Assembly (NCBI GenBank): GCA_047495785.1
Contig: JBLDXI010000004.1
Coordinates: 1,860,001 to 1,924,000, forward strand
Source of the DNA: Lepidodermella squamata
Taxonomy: Eukaryota; Gastrotricha
Direction: 5' to 3'
Length of the DNA: 64,000 nucleotides
A program made the translations under genes and the position numbers. Positions 56,791 through 64,000 of the stretch are shown here, piece by piece (the first letter of the stretch is position 1; every line of letters starts with the position of its first letter). Under the pieces are notes generated by a model that did not search any database, had not been told where the DNA came from, and saw only the letters and a program-made list of their open reading frames with translations.

Positions 56791-58044
56791 ATGCCGCACA
56801 ATAATTCAACGTCGGCTATTGTGATGCCAGGTGGCGGCTGGGTAATGGCGTACATCGAAGATCGCGGCTTCGACAGCCCGAGGCCGTACTTCATCGGTTG
56901 GTTCCACGATTTGAGCACGAAATCAGTCGCAGATCGACTGGCATACACAGTGGCTATAGTAGCCATCTGCATCCTCGGAACCATCGCCAGCGTAGCCAAC
57001 ATCGTGGTTTACTACCGCAGAAACGTCAAACGAAATTTCTTGGTCCTGAACGGGCTTCTCGTCGCAAGAAATGTCATCTGGGCTATCAATTGGTCATGCG
57101 CAATGCTTGCCACCCTGCAGACTGGCTATTGGGACGTTGGACCGGCAGCGTGTGCCGTAGTTTGGTGGATCGCAACAGCTATCGGTCCATTCGGCTGTTT
57201 TCTCAATCTCATCATTAGTTACGAACGAAGAATGTGCGTTAGCTCGAAGACTCTCTACCGATCGAGCAGCCGCAAGGTAATAGGCGACTCGATTCCGAGT
57301 CAGTAGTATTGCAGCTTTCTAGTGAAATTTCATTGGATTATTTTGAAATCAAGAAACTAAAGGTTTACTTAATTTTTCAGCTGATTTTGATGACTCTGGG
57401 CTGTTTCGTCTTCTGCGCGGTTTGCACGAGCACCTATGTGATTGCCCCTCTTAAAGCGTATGGCTATCAGCAACTCGTGATTGGAAACCAATCGACCCCA
57501 GCTGTTGGACTATGCGGTTCATTCGACTACAAATTGGTGGGAGATGCTGATACACTGGTTATTGTCCTCATCTACCTTTTGTTCGCTGTTAATGTGTCAT
57601 CGATCGGCCTAGCTTTCAACTACTGGTTAGATATTTGTAACCGTCACGTTTTCCGGTTTGTCATTCCTATTTTGTATATACAGGAAAATGTTTTCGCAAG
57701 TCAGGGCGATTCGGTTGGCTTGGAGATCGCAAGGAACCGGCGGAACGTCGCCTATGCGGAATGACTGGCGGAAGCGAGAGGTTTTCATCGCGAAACAGTC
57801 CATTGTCGGCGTTGTGCTGTACACTGCCTTTCATATGCCTCTCGCTATTAGTGTCATTCTGCAGCTTGGCTACACTAGTATTGGGCCGCAGTACGCCAGC
57901 GCGAATCTCAACAAATATTCGAGCGTTTGTGCAGCGCTGGAAATGGTTGTCTCCTCGATCGTCAAGTCACTAAAGCCGGGATTCACAATGACGCAAGTGT
58001 TAGCACGGAGAAATACAACCAAAGTTGAAGCTAGTGGACTCTAG
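56791..58044 (+). CDS. 7TM receptor D3' (363 aa)
   Basis: Exons are 56791-57276, 57381-57625 and 57684-58044. It differs from D3 by Met for Ile in the C-tail (GFTMTQ). The missing NGS sequon and the shorter exon 2 are the same. Confidence 0.86.
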
Positions 58045-58346
58045 AAAATAGAAGAAACGTGATTGAAAATGATTTCGTAAAACTATCAGCCTGCCTGAAA
58101 TGCAACGGGACAATATTCTTCCCGAACTCACAGACATTTTCCGACCAGGGTCCTGGGATGTTTACGAAGCGATATTTCACCAGAATTAGCTATAAGAATC
58201 GATTATGCCCTAGAATAGATCAAATATAGTCGAGGCGGAAGGAGATGTTTACGGTGAGAACATTAAAAGCTTCCTGTCCGTTTCATCATGCATCTAAAGC
58301 TGACCTGATCTTGCGCCGCAGTTTCAAGATCCTATCAAAGATATAC

Positions 58347-59662
58347 ATGAACGATACGCTCGAGGTTCGAGCATCGGCTCAGTCGAAGCCAGCAGCAATA
58401 TTGCTGCCAGGCGGAGCTTGGATCTCGGCCGATATCGAAGACCGTGGCTTCAATGGCTCGCGACCGTACTTCATCGGTTGGTTCCACGACCTGAGCAGGC
58501 CCTCAATCGAAGATCGACTGCCGTATACGTTGTCTATTGTCATACTAGCCGTTATCGGGATCGCAGCCAGCATTGCTAACATAGTGGTCTACCACAGGCG
58601 CAGAGTTGGTAGCAGTTTTATCATCTTATGCTGCATGGTCACTGTTCGCAACATCATCTGCGCCGTGAATTGCTGCGTCAGTATGCTAGTCACTTTACCA
58701 ACTGGTTACTGGGAAGCCGGCCCAACTGCTTGTTCGATCGTGTTCTGGATATCAGGCGCAGTCGGAGCTTTCGGCTGTTTCGTCAACTTTCTCATCAGCT
58801 GTGAACGGCGCCTTTGCGTTACTTCGACTATCGTGTATCAAACCAGCTCCACCAAAGTAAGTTCAAGCCATAAATCATACATGTTCGCAATGATGAAAAT
58901 ATGTCTCAAGATATTGCTTCTAGCTTCGGGTTCGTTTGTCTTTTGCGCCGTTTCAACTATCATATTTTCCTTCACCCCCTTGCCGCTCATGGTGCACCAG
59001 CGGCTGGTCGTCGAAGGTATCAACAACAACACAGCCATCGATCTGTGCGGGTGGTTCCCGTACCGCTTTGTCGGTTCTTCCGATTCAATCGTCCTAGTTC
59101 TAATTTTCTACCTGGTAATTGTCCAAACCACAACGTTTGGCTTGGCTCTGAATTATTGGTGAGCTTGTCGTAGAAAACTTAACCATTCCAAGTAAAATTC
59201 TGATTACTATAAAGGAAAATATTCTCAGAGATTCGCTTGGTCCGGCTTCGTTGGCGCTCGCAACAAATCGGGGCTCCAACAACGGATCGGGAAGCGCAGT
59301 GGTACCAGCGCGAGTTGTTCATCGCCAAACAGTCAATTGCTGCTGTTCTCGTGTACAACGTGTTCCAAATGCCGCTTGCTGTTCACATTGCCATGCAGAT
59401 GGGCTACGCTGAGATCGGGCCTCGATTTGCGACCGGCGACTTCAACAAGTACAGCCAAGTGTGTGTCATGATTGAAATAACTGCATCGGCCATAGTTCGC
59501 ATGCTGAAACCCAGGCTATCAACAAATCGCGTCAGCAATGATAGTAAACTCGCTCTCAACGGGAATCATCGAAAGACGCATCGACAAGGGCGGGCAAGCG
59601 CGATTCTGCGGCAAATTTCACGATGGATTCGAAACATTGACCCGGCTGTAATTTATCAGTGA
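58347..59662 (+). CDS. 7TM receptor D4' (401 aa), unrecombined parent
   Basis: Exons are 58347-58856, 58911-59158 and 59215-59662 (510+248+448 nt). It matches D4 up to the 12-bp tract at 59446-59457, then keeps its own end: TM7 with VCVMIEITASAIVRML, KPRL in place of KPGF, and a basic C-tail of about 45 residues. Intron 1 is the same 54-nt in-frame intron. AATAAA lies at about 59668. This is the ancestral form of the gene whose 5' part was duplicated into the D4 chimera. Confidence 0.88.
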
Positions 59663-60084
59663 TTGAGAATAAAAGCGGAATGAAGTTTCATACATGTATA
59701 TCAGGCATATCGCATATCCTAATTACATCCTAGAAGCTGTGAAAAGAAACGGTCGATATCAATGTTAGCTGTGCGACTCAAGCTCGGAAGCCGGAAATTG
59801 CTGTAGCAGGAAGCTATCTAACGAAGCTGTCGGGGATCCTGCAGGGTTTTCGTATTTCTTTGTACATGCTTTGTATATAAATCGTGATATGTGATAGATA
59901 GAAAAATCAGCCACTAGGTTTCAGTCTTGCTTATCATGAGGCGGCTATCTAGCTACTTCAACTTCGCAAAAGGTACGCTTGCACTACCGCGCAATATCCG
60001 AACAACTGGTCATGATAACAGCACTCGCTGAAAACCGCCTGCAGTATATCCGCCTGATCTCGAAATTTTGAAATGACGTAATTT
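59663..60084. other. Intergenic after D4'
   Basis: This is the first unique sequence after the duplicated block. No gene, repeat or RNA is recognised. Confidence 0.35.
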
Positions 60085-60158
60085 TGGGCTGTTGGGCGGC
60101 GGTTAGATCAAGGCTGGGACACATCAAAGACAGCGGTTTCGACGCTCCCAGGCGCTAG
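60085..60158 (+). pseudogene. Very degraded receptor exon-1 relic
   Basis: The stretch around ggcggcggttagatcaaggc, followed by IKDSGFDAPRR and TAG, aligns with the GGGWVMAYIEDRGFDSPRP region of D3. An in-frame stop replaces the Trp codon. Only about 75 bp can be recognised. Confidence 0.5.
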
Positions 60159-60480
60159 GTCATAATTTCTTGAGGCCGTCGCCGCCATTGCCGACATTAC
60201 TATGCTCTGCGTGATGTCCTTAGGGTAATAGCTGGCCATGTGCCAGCATGAGCCAATTCCTTACATCCTATATGTCATTTTGTCAATTTGTCAACGCACC
60301 AATGATTCATCGACCACCAGAATTGTACGTTCTGCTGATGTGCTCACAGATCGATAATTTCAAGAAACGGAGGTATTTTCACGAAGGCGTTGAAAGCTTC
60401 CGTTCTGCTGAGATATATGCAGTGAGAGGTGGCATCGCTATTCGCATTCTCAATAATTTTTTTTCAAGACAAAGGGGAAT
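60159..60480 (+). other. 5' flank of E1
   Basis: Contains the shared upstream motif (tcacgaaggcgttgaaagct) at 60379-60398. A frame open from 60248 runs into E1 but is not conserved. Nothing else is recognised. Confidence 0.35.
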
Positions 60481-61268
60481 GAACGACACACTAAAAGCTC
60501 AGTCGAAGCCAACAGCAGTTGCGCTGCCAGGCGGGGCTTGGATCTCGGCCGATATCGAAGACCGTGGCTTCAACGGCTCGCGGCCGTACTTCATCGGCTG
60601 GTTCCACGACCGGGGTGAACAACAATTCCGCCGTGCCATTGTGCGGCTCATTCAACTACAAATTCATTCGATCTTCAGACACAACAGTGGCTATTCTGCT
60701 GTACTACCTAGTGGTGGTTCAACTGTCCTCTTGCGGCCTCTCCTACAACTACTGGTTTGTCACTTCGTACTTTGATAGTTGTTTTTTTTCATTCGATCTA
60801 TGCAGGAAAATTTTCGCTCAAATTCGGGCTGTTCGCCTTGGATGGCGGTCGACGCAGCGTAGCATGCAGGCCGTGGCCATGGAGACTCAGTGGCGGCAGC
60901 GGGAAGTGTTTTTTGCGAAGCAATCTATAGCCGCTGTGCTCGTGTACAACACATTCCACCTGCCCATGGCCGTGCATTTAGTGTTCCAGCTCGACTACTG
61001 GAACTGGGGCCCGAGCTTCGCTAGCGGTGACCTGCTCAAGTACAGCAACATTTGCACAGTTGCAGAAATGGTCTTCTCGTGCTTTGTCAAAATGGTGAAA
61101 CCCGGATTCTCGCAGCGAATGCCTTCCATCGGAAGGAAGCTTCTGCAGCATCGGGGTCTTCGACAGCGACCGACTCGGATTAGCGTGGCTAGCACCAATA
61201 AGGCAGCAGCAGCTACGGCTACATTTGCCGTAACAACTCGAGAGTCCTTGAATACCAGCAATTATTGA
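60481..61268 (+). pseudogene. Composite 7TM receptor pseudogene E1
   Basis: The start at 60481 (MNDTLKAQSKPTAVALPGGA) and the ectodomain through GWFHD (to 60610) are D4-like. The sequence then jumps straight to the middle of a B2-like exon 2: GVNNNSAVPLCGSFNYKF from about 60611, out of frame with the start. TM1 to TM4 and intron 1 are gone. The donor is at 60755; intron 2 is 51 nt and open. Exon 3 (60806-61268) is complete and B2-like: WKIFAQIRAVRLGW, YWNWGPSF, KPGFSQR. A deletion inside a gene that already mixed D4-type and B2-type parts, or one that joined two neighbouring genes, would give this. It cannot encode a receptor. Confidence 0.82.
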
Positions 61269-61749
61269 AAACATGTCAAGAAATCCACAATTTATCATTT
61301 GACATATTTTTGATAATTACAGATAGAATATTTCATCTTTTCAGTTAAAAAACTCTCACTAGGATAGACTTTGAAGAAGAATGATTCTAGGCGCAAATCA
61401 AATAGATAAATAGCTTGAAATACTACGGAATACGTTAGCTAATGCCATTTTTACTAGCTGTCTCGACTCTAAGCTAGCCAACTGTTTAACTCTCATACAA
61501 CCAAGTGATTGTTCAACGTTATGACATTGACGCAAAAAAGTCACTGATGCCACCATCCCCTCTTAGCACCAGTACTTAGCATACAGTAAGCGTCAAAGCG
61601 TTTCCAACTGTGAAGATGAGAAATTCTAGCCTTCTACCCAAAAGACGCTGATTTTACATTCATATCCTTGCGTTATCTATTATATATTATATGCGTGATA
61701 AATGAAATGTATATGTCGTTGGCAATAGTGAAATATTCGCCATTAGCGA
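61269..61749. other. Intergenic after E1
   Basis: A/T-rich. No gene, RNA or repeat is recognised before the hAT-like element. Confidence 0.35.
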
Positions 61750-62338
61750 CAGGGTTGGGTTTTATAGTTTATACAGATATTTCAAATTTCGGATCTGTTT
61801 AAACAGGTATATACAGATAATGTAAAAATGATCATTTTGTTCCAAGCTACATCTCGTCAACCGTATCTCTAGTTGAATTTTAAGTTGCACCGCGTGATTC
61901 TGCCCGAAAAACTGCATAGTTTGACGTATTACTCGACTATTTACTCAATCAGAAAGAAATAATGAAGAGGGTGCAATAAAGTAATGAAATAATTTAAAAA
62001 ATTCAATTATTTCCCAGCACTTCCACGCTGAATACCACAGCATTCCACGCCCAGTATCGATTATCGATCATCGGTTATTGGTGATCAATCAACTGACTGA
62101 TTGACATTAGCTCAGCAATTTTCGATTGTTTCTTGATAGCTTAGAGCTTATATCTACAATCGGCTAATTCATAAGCATATCTTAGGGAACCCTGATCTAT
62201 ATTTTTTTTCCTCCGATATGCCATTTATGTAAAATCGTGGTATAAACCCTGTTTTTTTCAAATTTTTCGGACCTGTTTAAACAGTATGTTCAAACATAAG
62301 TACTGTATAAAAAGATTGTTTAAACAGCCCCAACCCTG
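61750..62338. mobile_element. 589-bp hAT-like non-autonomous element
   Basis: Ends are cagggttggg (61750) and its inverse ccaaccctg (to 62338). The flanking 8 bp are attagcga and aatagcga, 7 of 8 identical. An 8-bp target and CAGGG ends indicate the hAT superfamily. The 12-bp palindrome ctgtttaaacag occurs near both ends (about 61796 and 62271), with a one-base variant near 62316, and tatacag motifs recur; these look like subterminal transposase-binding repeats. No transposase is present. The ends differ from the intronic element at 31149, so this is a different family. Confidence 0.7.
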
Positions 62339-62536
62339 AATAGCGAATTGGATTACTCCATGACGAAATGTCACCATAGCCGTACCCTATCGTGAAATAA
62401 GTAAAGTGTTCCGCCTTACGGCGAAAAGCCTACTTCCTTCACACTGTGCGGCACCGACACAATTCAGGGTGAATAAAAAGGATAAATTTTATTTCACAAT
62501 TTTTTACATTTGCGGGGAAATGAATAATTCGCTGGC

Positions 62537-63412
62537 TCAACATGCTGGCCTCGCTCGAATTGCTCCCCGGAATCTCAGTAAATCGGCCGCAACGGTTCTG
62601 TTATTGTAAATCGCCAAATCAAGAGCTGCCTTGCCATCTTTATCTTTCACATCCTTAATTGCACATCTGTCCAGCAACAGTCGAACTGCTTCTACTTGCC
62701 TCATCCAAGACGCATACATCAATGCCGTCTGGCCATTGTCAGCCTTGGCCTCGATGGCAGCCCCGCGATAAAGTAGCAGTTCAACTACTTCCACTAGCCC
62801 ATTCAAAGCCGCAAAAATCAACGCCGTCGCGCCACCGTTAGCCTTGGCATCGATGGCAGACCCGCGATCCAGCAGCAGACGAATTACTTCGACACGCCCA
62901 TTTGCAGCCGCCCTTATCAACGCCGTCCTGCCAAGGCTTTCCTTGGCCTCGATAGTAGCGTTGCGATCCAGTAACAGCCGAACTACCTCCGCGTGTCCAT
63001 TATTAGCCGCAAAGATCAACGCTGTCATGTCATCAGTATTCTTGGCCTCGATGGCAGCGATGCGATGAAGCAGCAATCGAACTACTTCTACGTACCCATT
63101 CGAAGCCGCAAAAATCAACGCCGTCATGCTACCACGCTCCGCCCTCGAATTCACATCAGCTCCACGACCGACGAACAGCTGAACAATTTTCAATCGCTTG
63201 TCTGATTGTGTCCCTTTGCACGTAACGCTGTGCAGCAGGCTGCCATTTTTCAGGTTATAGTAAAGTGCGCAGTCAAACTCCCTTGGGTTGCACCAGTTCG
63301 GGTCGAATTTACCGCCCGTAGATTCGTCGATCTCCGCGACGAGCTGCCGCACCTGCGTGACATCTCTCGCCTCAACTGTTACATTCCACAACTGCTCGTA
63401 CACTTCAAGAAC
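62537..63412 (-). CDS. Ankyrin-repeat protein, 3' exon
   Basis: One large exon reads from 63412 down to the stop at 62537. It encodes about 291 residues. After roughly 50 N-terminal residues and a divergent first repeat, six consecutive 33-residue ankyrin repeats follow, with the TALIFAA.NG..EVVRLLL consensus and the last one cut at the C-terminus (ALDLAIYNNRTVAADLLRFR). There is no ATG at the start. An acceptor caaatttag precedes GTTCTTGAAG (VLEVYEQ), so an upstream exon probably lies beyond 63412 or outside the window; the frame's first candidate codon otherwise is GTG. Ankyrin repeats mediate protein-protein binding; the partner is unknown. It is unrelated to the receptors and marks the cluster edge. 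Confidence 0.85.
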   Translation of the reverse strand, partial: VLEVYEQLWNVTVEARDVTQVRQLVAEIDESTGGKFDPNWCNPREFDCALYYNLKNGSLLHSVTCKGTQSDKRLKIVQLFVGRGADVNSRAERGSMTALIFAASNGYVEVVRLLLHRIAAIEAKNTDDMTALIFAANNGHAEVVRLLLDRNATIEAKESLGRTALIRAAANGRVEVIRLLLDRGSAIDAKANGGATALIFAALNGLVEVVELLLYRGAAIEAKADNGQTALMYASWMRQVEAVRLLLDRCAIKDVKDKDGKAALDLAIYNNRTVAADLLRFRGAIRARPAC

Positions 63413-64000
63413 CTAAATTTGAGAAGACATCGGAAAGTTTAGTGAAATTGAGCACATCGGACCCTTCGTTTTCTAACCTAATTAAAATTACAGAAATAAA
63501 GCAGAAGTCTCAGAAACTTCGGGCTCTGGTGTCAGTACAATTGAAAACCCCAAATACGGAATCTAAAACTCGAAAAGTACATTTGGATACCAAAATCGCG
63601 TTGCTGAACCTAATGTCACGAGCCGTCTCGAAAATTCGCTCTTCTTTTTGGCATAACAGTTTCAGAGTTGCAGTCTTTTGCCTTCAGGGACAAAAGGAAA
63701 GGCCTCAGATCGCTGGCATCTTGATTTACTAAAAATGACTGGGAAGCCCTTACTCTGATTTCGTATTTGATTATGACACAGTGTTCCGTATTATCCTACG
63801 ATAGGTTGATGTTCATGGAAAACTTACAGGTCGTCGCTGCCTCGAGACGCAAGAGCCAGGCTGGGACCAGGTTGCGTTTGAGAGGCACGATATGACCGAA
63901 TTTCCACGACAGGGTAGGAAAATAATTTTTTTTCCCCAATCCCACTTTTTTGAGGGTCTCCATTTCCCCACAAAAAGTGCCTTTTTCGCCGAGAAACTGT
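63413..64000. other. Window end, upstream of ankyrin exon
   Basis: An ATG at 63430 (minus) opens only MSSQI before a stop, so it is not a usable first exon without splicing. A + strand frame at 63442-63732 has no recognisable domain. Nothing else is supported. Confidence 0.35.

Larger units (their letters stand above)
51538..59457. repeat. Segment D', second copy
   Basis: Copy of 27829-35746. Differences noticed include T/G giving Phe/Leu in D1, C/G near 53832, the 2-bp indel near 54030, C/G near 54851 just before the hAT target repeat, and A/G giving Ile/Met in D3. Intergenic content is as in D; the shared motif is at 52109-52138 and 58253-58280. Confidence 0.9.

Noticed and set aside
60248-60775. 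175-codon open frame containing the E1 start
   Set aside because: After the D4-like ectodomain it enters exon 2 out of frame, so the C-terminal half is not family protein.
63442-63732. 96-codon + strand open frame near the window end
   Set aside because: No recognisable domain and no supporting splice or promoter signals.

Overview
The window is animal nuclear DNA: spliced genes, many short introns (51-57 nt, others a few hundred), GT-AG sites, AATAAA-type poly(A) signals, small non-autonomous DNA transposons, and no bacterial operon or ribosome-binding-site logic. Compact introns and a tandem cluster of divergent seven-transmembrane (7TM) receptors fit a small-genome invertebrate. A tardigrade or other ecdysozoan is my guess; nothing in the sequence proves it.

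Almost every gene belongs to one receptor family. The standard gene has three exons. Exon 1 (about 160-170 codons) encodes a conserved N-terminal ectodomain, TM1-3 and a YERR motif in the place of the class A DRY motif. Exon 2 (248 nt in nearly all genes) encodes TM4, ECL2 with its cysteine, and TM5. Exon 3 encodes ICL3, TM6 with HLP, TM7 ending in KPGF, and a variable C-tail. Intron 1 is phase 0 and intron 2 is phase 2. I count 18 intact models, of which 9 are distinct in sequence, plus a frameshifted gene, a truncated gene, a composite pseudogene and several decayed exon fragments.

The layout is A-B-C-C'-D-B'-C''-D'-E. A (1-3800) holds a frameshifted receptor that lacks intron 2 and a receptor that lacks exon 1. 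B (3801-11346) holds one + strand receptor, an exon-1 relic, an inverted-repeat element and the only intact-type minus-strand receptor. C (11347-19587) holds two receptors, a decayed exon 1, a palindromic TA-flanked MITE and an orphan exon-like ORF. C' (19593-27828) is a direct tandem copy of C. D (27829-35746) holds four receptors, one with a hAT-like MITE in intron 1. B'-C''-D' (35747-59457) is a second, nearly identical copy of B-C-D. E (59458-64000) holds the end of the last receptor, relics, a composite pseudogene, a second hAT-like element and an ankyrin-repeat gene on the minus strand.

The B-C-D duplication junction lies inside exon 3 of a receptor. The product at 34636-35930 starts as the 58347-59662 gene and ends as the 3253-3984 gene, switching in a 12-bp tract common to both. 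This is the expected scar of unequal crossing-over between paralogues, and it left a chimeric open receptor. The C/C' junction instead has no shared homology and a 5-nt filler. The cluster therefore records recent birth, fusion and death of receptors. A chemosensory role is inferred from family behaviour, not shown by sequence.
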